This document shows positions 10,838 through 20,379 of a DNA stretch of 64,000 nucleotides, in pieces. The translations under genes were made by a program, and so were the position numbers. The notes beneath the pieces were generated by a model. It worked only from the letters and a program-made list of their open reading frames with translations, was not told the DNA's origin and searched no databases. The first letter of the stretch is position 1, and each line of letters starts with the position of its first letter. The stretch comes from Rossellomorea aquimaris (lineage in GTDB: Bacteria > Bacillota > Bacilli > Bacillales > Bacillaceae_B): contig NZ_VTEX01000001.1 of NCBI RefSeq assembly GCF_008180865.1, forward strand, positions 1,015,808 to 1,079,807, in the 5' to 3' direction.

Positions 10838-11707
10838 ATGAATCATAAAATAGCTGTGGTGACGGGGGCAAATAGCGGGTTTGGTTTTCTCTCAACCCTG
10901 GGGCTGGCACAACTTGGATATAAAGTAATCGCCTCCATGAGAGATCCTCAAAAAGGAAGTGCATTGCTTCAACGTGCTGAGGAACTAAAGGTGGGGCATT
11001 TGGTTGAGATTCATCCATTGGATGTAACGTCTGAAGCATCCATCAAGGAATTCTCTACCTCTCTTAATGATTTGGGCAGTGTGCACATTCTCCTGAATAA
11101 TGCAGGGTTTGCCGGTGCAGGATTTGCAGAAGAAGTTACAATCGATGAGTTCCGTGAACAATTCGAAACGAATGTTTTTGGAGTCATGAGAATGACTCAA
11201 ATTGTTCTCCCTTATATGAGAAATCAAGGAGAAGGGAAAATCATCAATATGAGCAGCATTAGCGGCAGATTCGGCTTTCCTGGACTCAGTCCTTATGTTT
11301 CATCCAAACACGCATTAGAGGGATACTCCGAAAGTCTGAGATTGGAGCTTAAGCCCTTCGGCATATCCGTGCACCTGATCGAACCCGGTTCTTATCAAAC
11401 GAATATCTGGACATCAGGAAAGAAAGTCACTCCACTCTCGATGCAGAAAAACTCTCCTTACTTTCGCTACATGGAGGCAATCAACACGGAAATTCAATCA
11501 GGTGAAGATACACTTGGGGATCCAAGGGAGGTTGCCTCGATCGTATGTGAAATAGCACAAAACAAGAAAAAAACTTTTAGAATTCCCATAGGCAAAGGAG
11601 TGCGATTAACCCTATTACTCAAAACCATCCTGCCATGGAGCACTATGGAAAACATCATATTAAAGAAACTCAGAATGAAAAAGACCAAAGAGGGACGGTC
11701 CTTATAG
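10838..11707 (+). CDS. Short-chain dehydrogenase/reductase (SDR)
   Basis: The 289-residue product is a classical SDR oxidoreductase with an NAD(P) Rossmann fold. TGANSGFG at residues 9-16 is the cofactor glycine motif, NNAG lies near residue 85, a Ser in MSSISG and YVSSK (about residues 150-154) form the catalytic set. I use ATG 10838, preceded by GGGGAGGAAG; open frame extends upstream to 10688 but without a ribosome site and through the hairpin. It is probably cytosolic, and the substrate is unknown. The last codons overlap a GGGACGGTCC variant of the repeated 10-mer (11692-11701). Confidence 0.88.
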   Translation: MNHKIAVVTGANSGFGFLSTLGLAQLGYKVIASMRDPQKGSALLQRAEELKVGHLVEIHPLDVTSEASIKEFSTSLNDLGSVHILLNNAGFAGAGFAEEVTIDEFREQFETNVFGVMRMTQIVLPYMRNQGEGKIINMSSISGRFGFPGLSPYVSSKHALEGYSESLRLELKPFGISVHLIEPGSYQTNIWTSGKKVTPLSMQKNSPYFRYMEAINTEIQSGEDTLGDPREVASIVCEIAQNKKKTFRIPIGKGVRLTLLLKTILPWSTMENIILKKLRMKKTKEGRSL

Positions 11708-11860
11708 TAAGCACGGATAATGTCTGAATATAAAGAATTTTATTATATGGAAGGAGAATTTTGTCAAAAGAGAGAATATGCTAAAGGAGACATTTCCTTA
11801 AATTCATTTATTAAATAATTGTATGAGTTTAAATGCTTCCACACGAAATGAGGTGATTGA

Positions 11861-12280
11861 TTGAATGAATGGAAGGGTGCATCTGCTCTTTGCATGCATG
11901 AAAGTCGTTTATTGATGGTATTACAAGGGAAAGAAGAAGAAAAGAAACGTTGGTCGGTCCCTTCAGGGGGGATGGAATCAAGTGAATCCCTTCAGGAATG
12001 CTGTAAACGTGAAGTTTGGGAAGAAACAGGCTATGATGTTGAAGTAGGAAAACATTTGTATACTAAGTGGGGGAATGAAGGAAGTATTTCTATAAGAATT
12101 CATTACTATGAAGTCATGCTCCTTGGAGGAGAGGCAACCATACAGGACCCTGATCAATTAATACATAAAATAAAATGGATTTCACTTCAAGAGTTAAAGA
12201 ACCTGCCCCTGGGATTTCCAGAAGATCACTCCATTCTGGAAGCCTACATGAGCAAGAAGCTAAACACACTATCCATTTAG
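11861..12280 (+). CDS. NUDIX hydrolase
   Basis: The 139-residue protein contains an almost complete Nudix box, GGMESSESLQECCKREVWEETG (about residues 37-58), with the metal-binding REVWEE core. It would cleave a nucleoside diphosphate linked to another group, or an oxidised nucleotide, in the cytosol. A TTG start at 11861 fits the GAGGTGATT ribosome site (11850-11858); no in-frame ATG lies near. It is apparently monocistronic, and the substrate is unknown. Confidence 0.87.
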   Translation: MNEWKGASALCMHESRLLMVLQGKEEEKKRWSVPSGGMESSESLQECCKREVWEETGYDVEVGKHLYTKWGNEGSISIRIHYYEVMLLGGEATIQDPDQLIHKIKWISLQELKNLPLGFPEDHSILEAYMSKKLNTLSI

Positions 12281-12342
12281 GGGAATAGTATCGATTTAGC
12301 ACAATATATTATAAAGTATTTATCTATAAAGGAGAGAGTAGA

Positions 12343-12786
12343 ATGGTAAAGCGAACAGGAGAAGTAGTAATGGGAGTAATCGGAATTATCTTATCCGCAT
12401 TATTTTCCATAATCGGAATCGTACTTAATATGGGAATGAGTAATCCTGAGGTCATGTCCCAACTCGAAGAAGGTATGGAGAGTGATCCAAATATACAAAA
12501 TGCGGAGATGAATGCAGGAGATATAAGCTCCATTATCAACGCTGCTGAATCAACTGGATCTTACCTTGTTATATTAGGAATCATTGCGTCCATCCTGGGG
12601 ATTATTGCTGTACTGACCATTGTAAAAAATAAAAAACCGGTATTATCCGGAATCATGTTTATCATTGCTGCCCTTGTCATCGGAATTGGCACGATAGGAT
12701 TTGGTTTCGTACCTGGCCTCCTGTTCCTGATCGCAGGAATCATGGCACTTGTTCGAAAACCTAAGAAAACAGATCCTGTGTATTAA
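12343..12786 (+). CDS. DUF4064-type membrane protein
   Basis: The 147-residue protein begins KRTGEVVMGVIGIILSALFSIIGI, the usual opening of DUF4064 proteins of Bacillus and Staphylococcus. It has three hydrophobic segments (about residues 9-31, 66-86 and 96-135). A polar acidic extracytoplasmic stretch between the first two contains EEGMESDPNIQNAEMNAGD. AAGGAGAGAG precedes the ATG. It is a small integral membrane protein of unknown role and forms no clear operon. Confidence 0.72.
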   Translation: MVKRTGEVVMGVIGIILSALFSIIGIVLNMGMSNPEVMSQLEEGMESDPNIQNAEMNAGDISSIINAAESTGSYLVILGIIASILGIIAVLTIVKNKKPVLSGIMFIIAALVIGIGTIGFGFVPGLLFLIAGIMALVRKPKKTDPVY

Positions 12787-12902
12787 TAATGCTTTAAGAG
12801 AATTTTTTCTCCAAGCTACATCTTTCCGTGAAGTTTTGCTCGTACTCATCTTGCTTTCAGACTCGATTTATACTATCTTAAAAGTAGAGCATAATGATAA
12901 AA

Positions 12903-12933
12903 CAAGAGACACTGGCGGCAACCAATGTCTCTT
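12903..12933 (-). terminator. Probable terminator of the holin-like toxin transcript
   Basis: AAGAGACA and TGTCTCTT form an 8-bp stem with an inner TGG/CCA pair. Read on the minus strand it is followed by GTTTTATC. It lies about 95 bases beyond the toxin stop codon, a typical 3' UTR length for type I toxin mRNAs. Confidence 0.55.
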
Positions 12934-13025
12934 GCTACACAGCAAACTGCAAGGAAAGCAGTGGCCCAATAGAGAAAGGAACATAACTCTACCCTTCAAA
13001 GTTTAGGCGCTTCATGAGGGTGGGG

Positions 13026-13121
13026 TTATTTCTTTTTGTCATTTGAAATAACTACGGCAATGATGGAGACAATTAAAGAGCCAAAGGTAATCATTAGCGT
13101 TAACGCCTCATACGTTGTCAC
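13026..13121 (-). CDS. Holin-like toxin peptide, type I toxin (Hol-Tox family)
   Basis: A 31-codon gene with a GTG start encodes a peptide with polar N-terminus VTTYEALTLMITFG, a hydrophobic helix through ISNDKKK, and a charged tail. This pattern (TxxEALxLMIxFG, one membrane helix, lysine tail) is characteristic of the putative holin-like toxin family in Bacillus and Enterococcus, usually the toxic part of type I toxin-antitoxin pairs. AAGGAGG lies 11-12 bases upstream but sits inside a hairpin. The mRNA also carries 8-base complementary ends (AGGGTGGG near the 5' end at 13159-13166, CCCACCCT just after the stop at 13017-13024). The antisense antitoxin RNA was not located. Confidence 0.78.
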   Translation of the reverse strand: MTTYEALTLMITFGSLIVSIIAVVISNDKKK

Positions 13122-13130
13122 TATAAGCAC

Positions 13131-13152
13131 CACCTCCTTCTATAAGGAAGTG
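13131..13152 (-). promoter_or_regulatory. Hairpin sequestering the toxin ribosome binding site
   Basis: On the minus strand CACTTCCTT and AAGGAGGTG form a 9-bp stem (one G-U) around a 4-base loop, burying the AAGGAGG site of the toxin gene. Ribosome-site occlusion is a usual brake in type I toxin mRNAs. Confidence 0.65.
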
Positions 13153-13186
13153 GCCACTCCCACCCTACATTCACTGTGTGCTTCAA

Positions 13187-13195
13187 ATTATATCA
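13187..13195 (-). promoter_or_regulatory. Extended -10 promoter of the toxin gene
   Basis: Minus-strand TGATATAAT gives a TGN-TATAAT extended -10 (hexamer at 13187-13192). No strong -35 is seen. Transcription would start near 13180, leaving a leader of about 60 bases that contains the sequestering hairpin. Confidence 0.55.
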
Positions 13196-13389
13196 CAAAC
13201 AACCCCTGTACATTATAGGCAAGAGGTAGGAAAAGCTTACCCCTATCAAAAAAACATACAACCCCTTCATGAACCAATGAACCATCAGATACGATGCGAT
13301 TATTTCAAACTTTCTTCAAAATGTGTTAGCATAGATATGCTCATATTAGTCGATTACATAACATCACGAAATTCGAGGAGGAACACACG

Positions 13390-14487
13390 ATGAAACAACG
13401 TATAGAAATGCTGAAAAATTGGTTAAAAGAAGAAAAGATCGATGCAGCATTTATCAATTCAACTGAAAACGTATTCTACTTAACAAAATTCCACACAGAT
13501 CCACATGAGCGATTAATGGGACTGTTTGTATTTCCTGATGCCGAACCCTTTGTGGTCGTACCTGGAATGGAAGCACGTCAAGTGAAGGATGCCGGCTGGA
13601 GTAACGAAGTGATCGGCTACTCTGATCATGAAAACCCATGGGAATTCATTCAACAAGCCATTCAAAGACGAGGAATCGATGGCAGCAAGGTGGCTTTCGA
13701 AAATGAAGTCGTAACGTATGGCCGCAGTCAGGCGTTTATAAACATTTTCAACTCACCGACTATAGTGAATGTTGAAGACAAATTAAATGAGATGCGTGTA
13801 GTGAAAGATGAGGGTGAAATCGCCATCATGCGTCGAGCAGCAGAAATGGCAGACTTCGGGGTTGAAGTAGGTGTAAGTGCACTTCAAGAAGGCATTACGG
13901 AAATGGAAGTTCTTGCGAAGATCGAGTATGAATTAAAGAAAAAAGGGATTCGTGAAATGTCTTTCTCTACGATGGTGCTCTTTGGTGAAAAAGCTGGAGA
14001 TCCACACGGAAACCCAGGAGACCGGAAGCTGAAGGCAGGAGATTTTGTCTTGTTTGATCTAGGTGTAGTCCTTGAAGGATATACTTCTGACATCACCCGC
14101 ACATTCGCTTATAAATCCGTTTCAGACAAGCAAAAAGAAATCTATACTACCGTTTTAAAAGCAGAACTGGCTTCACTGGAAGCAAGTAAGCCCGGAACCC
14201 GTATTGGTGATCTGGATCAAATCGCACGGGATATCATTACAGAAGCAGGGTATGGAGACTATTTCCCACACAGGATTGGTCACGGCCTTGGGATCAACGT
14301 ACATGAATTCCCATCAATGAGCCATTTAAATAATGGGATATTAAAAGAAGGAATGACCTACACCATTGAACCTGGAATTTACGTACCGGAAATTGGCGGT
14401 GTAAGAATTGAAGATGATGTGCTGATAACAAAGGATGGTTACGAAACCTTGACTAAATTCCCTAAAGAACTGCAAATTATTAAATAA
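13390..14487 (+). CDS. pepQ: Xaa-Pro dipeptidase/aminopeptidase, M24 family
   Basis: The 365-residue enzyme cleaves X-Pro peptides in the cytosol. It has an N-terminal creatinase-like domain (residues 1-125) and a C-terminal pita-bread catalytic domain. The metal-ligand motifs are intact: FDLGVV and DITRTF (two Asp, about 226 and 237), the GHGLGINVHE His (about 297), TIEPGIY (Glu about 330) and RIEDD (Glu about 344). AGGAGG lies 9 bases before the ATG. It is closest to B. subtilis YkvY/PepQ-type enzymes and is monocistronic, with a terminator directly after. Confidence 0.92.
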   Translation: MKQRIEMLKNWLKEEKIDAAFINSTENVFYLTKFHTDPHERLMGLFVFPDAEPFVVVPGMEARQVKDAGWSNEVIGYSDHENPWEFIQQAIQRRGIDGSKVAFENEVVTYGRSQAFINIFNSPTIVNVEDKLNEMRVVKDEGEIAIMRRAAEMADFGVEVGVSALQEGITEMEVLAKIEYELKKKGIREMSFSTMVLFGEKAGDPHGNPGDRKLKAGDFVLFDLGVVLEGYTSDITRTFAYKSVSDKQKEIYTTVLKAELASLEASKPGTRIGDLDQIARDIITEAGYGDYFPHRIGHGLGINVHEFPSMSHLNNGILKEGMTYTIEPGIYVPEIGGVRIEDDVLITKDGYETLTKFPKELQIIK

Positions 14488-14495
14488 GACATAGA

Positions 14496-14524
14496 GGAGG
14501 CTAACGGCGTGTTAGCCTCCTTTT
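14496..14524 (+). terminator. pepQ terminator
   Basis: GGAGGCTAAC and GTTAGCCTCC form a perfect 10-bp stem with a GGCGT loop, followed by TTTT. Confidence 0.85.
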
Positions 14525-14600
14525 CATGAAAAAGAAATGAAACCATTGCGAAGGTCATTCGTATATACTAGAAGAGAAAGCTAGGGAAGGATGAAATTCA

Positions 14601-15038
14601 GTGAAAAAATTTATCATATTAATAAGCTTTTTCATGCTGGCAGGCTGTGGAATCCTCGAAGAAGCAAACAACAGTTTGACCTATGTTGAGGAAATGACCG
14701 ATTATCTCAATGAAGCAGAGCAATTTGCCAACGATTTTCCTGGATTAGTGGAAAATGCTGCGGCAGACCCATCCACCGTACCGGCTCTTGAAACAAGATT
14801 AAAAGACATGAAAACAGAAATACAAGAAATCAATGATCTGACTCCGCCTCAGCTTGCAGAAAACATCCACAAAAAAGTGGAAGGATATAATGAGCAAGCG
14901 CTGGAAGGAATTGATCGAGCCTTAGTAGAAATTGATAAGGGAGAAGTCCATATTTCTGAGTTACAAAACCTTGAGATCGTAAACACTTTTAATCAGTTAC
15001 AAGAAATTAAAGGCAATCTGGAAAATTTAGGACAATAA
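14601..15038 (+). CDS. Small lipoprotein, resembles DUF6376
   Basis: A 145-residue exported lipoprotein: lysine-rich start, hydrophobic h-region and lipobox LAGC with Cys16 as the lipid-anchored residue. The mature part is acidic and helical, with heptad-like leucine and alanine spacing, and fits the DUF6376 pattern of Bacillus surface lipoproteins. GTG 14601 is used, with GGGAAGG 10 bases upstream. No enzymatic motif is visible; a structural or chaperone-like envelope role is possible but unproven. Confidence 0.75.
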   Translation: MKKFIILISFFMLAGCGILEEANNSLTYVEEMTDYLNEAEQFANDFPGLVENAAADPSTVPALETRLKDMKTEIQEINDLTPPQLAENIHKKVEGYNEQALEGIDRALVEIDKGEVHISELQNLEIVNTFNQLQEIKGNLENLGQ

Positions 15039-15040
15039 GC

Positions 15041-15082
15041 TGATGGTGTTACGGATAATACTTTTTATCCGTAACGCCATCA
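15041..15082. terminator. Long hairpin after the lipoprotein gene
   Basis: TGATGGTGTTACGGAT pairs with ATCCGTAACGCCATCA (one G-U) around a short T-containing loop. There is no T run after the stem, so it may act as an mRNA stabiliser or weak terminator. Confidence 0.6.
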
Positions 15083-15297
15083 TACTGTAATATAACATTA
15101 CCCCATTTCCACTCTAGCTACAGTCACATCGCCCCCTTTAACCCCACAAAAAATCAACCCTATTTTATCAAGTAGATTTGTATTAAACTAGTTTCAAATA
15201 TGACCGAAAAAAACAAATATGATTTCTTACGTATAGAACAAGAGTTCTTAAAAACATGCTATAATAATGGAATCATAGAGATGGACAGGAGATTGTT

Positions 15298-17460
15298 ATG
15301 AAAGTTGTTATTGCCGAAAAACCCGATCAAGGAGCCACCCTCGCTAAACCATTCTCTCATCGAAAACGCCAAGGATATATTGAAATACAATCTAATGATG
15401 TGTTCCCTAAAGGAGCTTATATCACATGGGCTGTAGGTCACCTCTTTCAGCTTCAAGCCCCGGAAAAATATGAAAGCAGATGGAAAAAATGGACGTTAGA
15501 AGACCTCCCCATCATTCCTCAACGATTTCAATATGAGCTTCAACGGGCAAAAGCGAAACAATTCGCAGTCATTAAAGAACTTCTAAAAAAAAGTGAAGTC
15601 ACAGAAATCATCCATGCAGGGGATGCCGGGCGTGAAGGTGAGTTGATCATCCGGAATATTATTTCAATGGCCCGCGTGCAGAAGCCCATGAAAAGATTAT
15701 GGATATCATCCCTGACAGAGAAAGCCATCATTCAAGGGTTCACCAGTTTGAGAGAAGAAACGGAAATGCGGAGCCTCTATTATGAAGCCTATTCCCGTGC
15801 TTGTGCGGACTGGCTTGTGGGAATGAATGCATCGAGAGCTTATAGCATTCTGCTAAAGCAGCAAGGTATGTCGGATGTTTTCTCTGCAGGAAGGGTTCAA
15901 ACGCCGACTCTTGCTTTGATTGTAAAAAGAGACGAAGAAATAGAGCAATTCAAAAGCGAACCCTTCTGGGAAGTGAAAGCTGTCTTTCAAATGGGAGACC
16001 ACACGTACGAAGGGGTATGGCAAAAGGATGGAGAATCCCGAATTCAAACAAAGGAACTGGCAGAGAAAATTGCTTCGTTCTGCCAAGGGAAGCCTGCAAG
16101 CGTACTGGAGATGAAAACAGAAAGAAAAGAATTTGCTCCTCCATTGCTTTTCAATCTATCAGCTCTTCAAGCAACGATGAACAAAATATATAAATTTTCA
16201 CCCAAAAAAACACTGGATGTCCTACAAAAACTTTATCAAAAGGGCATTGTATCTTACCCAAGGTCAGATTCACAATATGTAACGAAAGGGGAAGCTGAAA
16301 CCTTTCCGGAAATATTGTCTAAGCTTCAGGAATACAGCCCTTACAATAGCTGGATCCCCACTCCTAATGATAGCCTGCTGAATAACAAGCGTTTTGTAAA
16401 TGAAGCAAAGGTTTCAGATCACTACGCGATTATTCCAACTGAACAAGTAACGGACCCTCAATCGTTATCAGGGGACGAAAGGAAAATATATGATGTTGTG
16501 GTTAAACGCTTTATCGCTGCACATCACGACAAAGCTGTGATCCATTACACTACCATCACTACCGTCGTGGACGAACGGGCTGAATTCATTTCTAAAGGGA
16601 AGCAAATTCTTCAAGAAGGATGGAGACAGGTTCTGATGCAGAATGAAAAGGATGACGAACCGCTCCTGCCACCTGTTAAGGAAAGCGACAAGGGCAAAGT
16701 CAAAAGTGTCCATACGAAGGAAGGAAAAACCCAGCCACCAAAGCGCTACACAGAGGGTCAACTGATTACATTAATGAAAACAGCAGGGAAATACATGGAT
16801 AATGATGAGCTCGAGAAAGTGTTAAAGAAAACAGAAGGTCTGGGTACCGAGGCAACACGCGCTGGAATCATAACCATGCTTAAAGATCGGAACTACATTG
16901 ATATCCAAAAGAATATTGTCTATCCTACTGATAAAGCAAAGGTTTTGATTCGTGCAATTGGTGAAAATGTGTTGGCATCAGCTGAGATGACAGCAAAATG
17001 GGAGCAACGACTACAGGAAATAGGAAAAGGGCAAGCTTCTGCACCCGAGTTTATGGAGCAAGTGAAGAAATTAAGTGACAAACTTGTTCAAAACGCTCTT
17101 CAAGAGGCAAATAGATGGAATTTCGAAGACCTTGATACTGCTTCCATCCAGCGATCCAAAGGGAGTAAAGGAAAAAGGACAACGAAAACCAGCGTCGGCA
17201 CCTGCTTAAAATGTGGCGGGAAAGTGGTTGACAAAGGAAAGTTCTACGGCTGCTCCAATTATCAAAAAACAAAATGCAGCTTCACCATTTCTAAGACCAT
17301 TCTCTCGAAGCGTATAACACAAGGAATCGTAAAAAAAGTGCTTACGGATGGAAAATCCGAGCGTATAGACGGTTTCAAAAAAGGAGAGAAGGAGTTTTCA
17401 GCATACCTTAGTTGGGATCCTGTTGAAAAGAAAATTCAATTCGTATTTGATATACATTAA
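15298..17460 (+). CDS. topB: DNA topoisomerase III (type IA)
   Basis: The 720-residue type IA topoisomerase relaxes and decatenates single-stranded DNA junctions. The TOPRIM domain is at residues 1-135 (VVIAEKPDQGATLAK and the HAGDAGREGEL acid cluster). The active-site Tyr320 lies in SYPRSDSQY, and EGLGTEATRAGII follows near residue 515. A C-terminal zinc-ribbon-like region (CLKCGGKV...CSNYQKTKC) comes before a short tail. The ATG follows AGGAG (15288-15292). It stands alone and ends at its own terminator. Confidence 0.95.
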   Translation: MKVVIAEKPDQGATLAKPFSHRKRQGYIEIQSNDVFPKGAYITWAVGHLFQLQAPEKYESRWKKWTLEDLPIIPQRFQYELQRAKAKQFAVIKELLKKSEVTEIIHAGDAGREGELIIRNIISMARVQKPMKRLWISSLTEKAIIQGFTSLREETEMRSLYYEAYSRACADWLVGMNASRAYSILLKQQGMSDVFSAGRVQTPTLALIVKRDEEIEQFKSEPFWEVKAVFQMGDHTYEGVWQKDGESRIQTKELAEKIASFCQGKPASVLEMKTERKEFAPPLLFNLSALQATMNKIYKFSPKKTLDVLQKLYQKGIVSYPRSDSQYVTKGEAETFPEILSKLQEYSPYNSWIPTPNDSLLNNKRFVNEAKVSDHYAIIPTEQVTDPQSLSGDERKIYDVVVKRFIAAHHDKAVIHYTTITTVVDERAEFISKGKQILQEGWRQVLMQNEKDDEPLLPPVKESDKGKVKSVHTKEGKTQPPKRYTEGQLITLMKTAGKYMDNDELEKVLKKTEGLGTEATRAGIITMLKDRNYIDIQKNIVYPTDKAKVLIRAIGENVLASAEMTAKWEQRLQEIGKGQASAPEFMEQVKKLSDKLVQNALQEANRWNFEDLDTASIQRSKGSKGKRTTKTSVGTCLKCGGKVVDKGKFYGCSNYQKTKCSFTISKTILSKRITQGIVKKVLTDGKSERIDGFKKGEKEFSAYLSWDPVEKKIQFVFDIH

Positions 17461-17467
17461 CTCATCT

Positions 17468-17497
17468 AAACGACTCTCATAAAGGGAGTCGTTTTTT
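17468..17497 (+). terminator. topB terminator
   Basis: AAACGACTC pairs with GAGTCGTTT, followed by a T run. Confidence 0.85.
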
Positions 17498-17608
17498 CTG
17501 CTTAAAACCTTTCAAAAGAAAATAATTGGACTACAGAAGTTTAATTTCATGAGAAGAGGATAAAACAAAAGGGTAGGAAAACAGCTATATAAAAATGGAG
17601 GGTACACA

Positions 17609-18262
17609 TTGAAAAAGATATTAATGGTCTTAACGAATGAAAGCAAAATTGATGATGAACACGAAACAGGTCTTTGGTTATCTGAGTTCGCTGAACCATA
17701 TGAAGAATTTAAGAATCAGGGATTTGATGTAGATGTGGCTAGCTTAAAGGGAGGCCGTATTCCTTTAGATCCTAATAGCCTTGATGATGAACAGGTGGAA
17801 AAGTGGAAGGGTGTCACCAAAGAATTGGATCAAACAATGGTCCTTTCGCAATTGAACGTTAACGAATATTCAGGGATATTCTTACCGGGCGGACATGGAA
17901 CAATGTTTGATCTCCCTGATAGTCAGGTACTTCAGCAAGCACTGGCTCACTTTGCTGAAAACAACAAAGCCATTGGATCTGTATGCCACGGTCCTGCTGG
18001 ATTCGTTGGAACGAAACTCTCAAATGGAAAATGGCTGGTTGAAGGAAAAAGCATGACAGGGTTCACCAACGAAGAAGAACAGCAAACGGGCCTTGATTCA
18101 TTAATGCCTTTCTTATTAGAAACAAAATTAAGAGAGCAAGGAGCTCAATTTGAAAAATCTGAAGCATGGAGTGAGCATGTCATCACCGACGGGAAATTCG
18201 TGACCGGGCAGAATCCACAATCCAGTCAGTCAACTGCAGAAGCGTTCGCTAAAGTGCTTTAA
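17609..18262 (+). CDS. DJ-1/PfpI family protein (Hsp31-like, type 1 glutamine amidotransferase-like)
   Basis: The 217-residue protein has the DJ-1/PfpI fold. The nucleophile elbow SVCHGPAG carries the conserved Cys (about residue 128) next to the His, and Glu/Asp residues for a triad are present in LPGGHGTMFDLPD. Length and the long insertion after the elbow match the Hsp31/YraA-like group, known as stress chaperones, deglycases or glyoxalase III-type enzymes. The role here is uncertain. AATGGAGGG precedes the TTG start at 17609. Confidence 0.85.
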   Translation: MKKILMVLTNESKIDDEHETGLWLSEFAEPYEEFKNQGFDVDVASLKGGRIPLDPNSLDDEQVEKWKGVTKELDQTMVLSQLNVNEYSGIFLPGGHGTMFDLPDSQVLQQALAHFAENNKAIGSVCHGPAGFVGTKLSNGKWLVEGKSMTGFTNEEEQQTGLDSLMPFLLETKLREQGAQFEKSEAWSEHVITDGKFVTGQNPQSSQSTAEAFAKVL

Positions 18263-18280
18263 AACGGATGTTCTTTCTAA

Positions 18281-18316
18281 AGAGCATGAGGTTATGAAAC
18301 CTCATGCTCTTTTTTC
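18281..18316 (+). terminator. Terminator after the DJ-1/PfpI gene
   Basis: AGAGCATGAGGTT and AACCTCATGCTCT form a perfect 13-bp stem, followed by a T run. Confidence 0.88.
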
Positions 18317-18390
18317 TGTTATTCACTACTCTCTAATGACCTGCCAATTGTGATAAAATCGTGAGAAGACTATATAGCGAGGAGAAAATT

Positions 18391-18771
18391 ATGCAGGTTG
18401 TTCGAACCATCATTCAAGTTACCATTCTATGCTTATTTTATGAATTGGGAAAGTGGTGTACTGACTTCTTTCATTTACCCATTCCCGGAAGCGTTATCGG
18501 GATGCTTTTTTTGTTTCTACTTTTATTAACGGGGGTAGTGAAAGAAAGATTATTAATGGACGGTACAGGATTCTTTCTAAGACATTTTTCCTTCTTTTTT
18601 CTTCCCTTGTCAGTTAGCGCAATGGTTCTGGGGCCATATTTTATTGATTTCGGATGGAAGCTCATTGTCATTCTGGTTATTAGCGGGATAACAGGATTTG
18701 TAGCAACCGCCTTATCAGCAGAGAGATTAATAAGAGGGAAGGAGAAGCGAAGCCATGATACATCTCATTAG
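18391..18771 (+). CDS. CidA/LrgA family holin-like membrane protein
   Basis: The 126-residue protein has four hydrophobic segments and the LrgA/CidA signature LPIPGSVIGMLFLFLLLL near residues 29-46. ATG 18391 is preceded by GAGGAG; an in-frame GTG at 18361 lacks a site. It overlaps the next gene by 17 bases, so the two are translationally coupled. LrgAB/CidAB pairs affect murein hydrolase activity and cell lysis, and some Bacillus pairs (PftAB) carry pyruvate; which applies here cannot be decided. Confidence 0.88.
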   Translation: MQVVRTIIQVTILCLFYELGKWCTDFFHLPIPGSVIGMLFLFLLLLTGVVKERLLMDGTGFFLRHFSFFFLPLSVSAMVLGPYFIDFGWKLIVILVISGITGFVATALSAERLIRGKEKRSHDTSH

Positions 18772-19453
18772 TTCACTTCTGGCAATTGGCATTACAATAT
18801 TGTATTTTATTTTTGGGGTAAAGATTCACCGAATTTGGCCAATCCCCATAACGATTCCTATTTTTATTAGTACCCTTGCTGTTATTGTCACATTACTGAT
18901 TATCGATATTCCATATAATCAGTATGCAGACTTTGCATCTTACATAACCTATTTACTTGGACCAGCTACCGTTTCCCTTGCATATCCCCTTTATCAGCAT
19001 CGAAAGTTATTAGTGCAGCATGTACAGCCGATCCTTTTCGGTATCCTTTTCGGAAGTGGTATGTCTATGGTTATTTCTTATTTATTCAGTATGTGGTTGG
19101 GGATCCCATCTGAATGGAACCGCTCCTTGCTTATTAAAACCATTACAACCCCAGTAGCTGTTGATATAGGGAAAGTAATTGATGCGAATATAGAAGTCAT
19201 TCCGACGGTCGTCATTGTGACAGGGATGTTCGGTGCCATGGTCATCCCTACTATTTTAAAGTGGCTGCAAGTAAAACACCCCATAGCAAAAGGACTGCCA
19301 TTCGGTGTGATATCCCATGGAGTTGGGACGGCACAGGCTATTAAAGAAGGGGACAGGGAAGGCGCAGTAAGTGGTGCGGCTATGGCATTAACCGCCACGA
19401 TCATGTCCTTCGTCATCCCCCTCCTATTTCTATTTGTTGGATCTAGTAATTGA
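18755..19453 (+). CDS. LrgB family membrane protein
   Basis: The 232-residue partner of the LrgA-like protein has about seven membrane segments. It contains LrgB landmarks such as LLGPATVSLAYPLYQ (about residues 66-80), TTPVAVDIGK (about 128) and HGVGTAQAIKEGDREGAVSG (about 189-208). The start codon lies inside the last codons of lrgA. The two probably form one membrane complex for export or pyruvate transport. No LytTR-type regulator gene lies next to it. Confidence 0.9.
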   Translation: MIHLISSLLAIGITILYFIFGVKIHRIWPIPITIPIFISTLAVIVTLLIIDIPYNQYADFASYITYLLGPATVSLAYPLYQHRKLLVQHVQPILFGILFGSGMSMVISYLFSMWLGIPSEWNRSLLIKTITTPVAVDIGKVIDANIEVIPTVVIVTGMFGAMVIPTILKWLQVKHPIAKGLPFGVISHGVGTAQAIKEGDREGAVSGAAMALTATIMSFVIPLLFLFVGSSN

Positions 19454-19522
19454 ATGGAGCGAATCCCATTATAATTAACCACCCTAGTAAACAAAAGCTT
19501 TCCCTTTAAAAACAGATTGTGA

Positions 19523-20314
<792 letters not shown>

Positions 20315-20320
20315 AGCAGT

Positions 20321-20379
20321 GAGGGACGGACCTTGATTCCTAGGAGTAACTCCTAGGATCAAAGGTCCGTCCCTCTTTT
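20321..20379 (+). terminator. map terminator built from inverted GGGACGGACC copies
   Basis: GAGGGACGGACCTTGAT (from 20321) pairs with ATCAAAGGTCCGTCCCTC, with an inner CCTAGGAG/CTCCTAGG pairing, then TTTTT. Each outer arm contains one copy of the 10-mer that recurs through the window (20323-20332 and 20364-20373). Confidence 0.85.

Noticed and set aside
15041..15082. Insertion-sequence end (long inverted repeat)
   Set aside because: The two arms form one hairpin after a gene, with no transposase and no target duplication.
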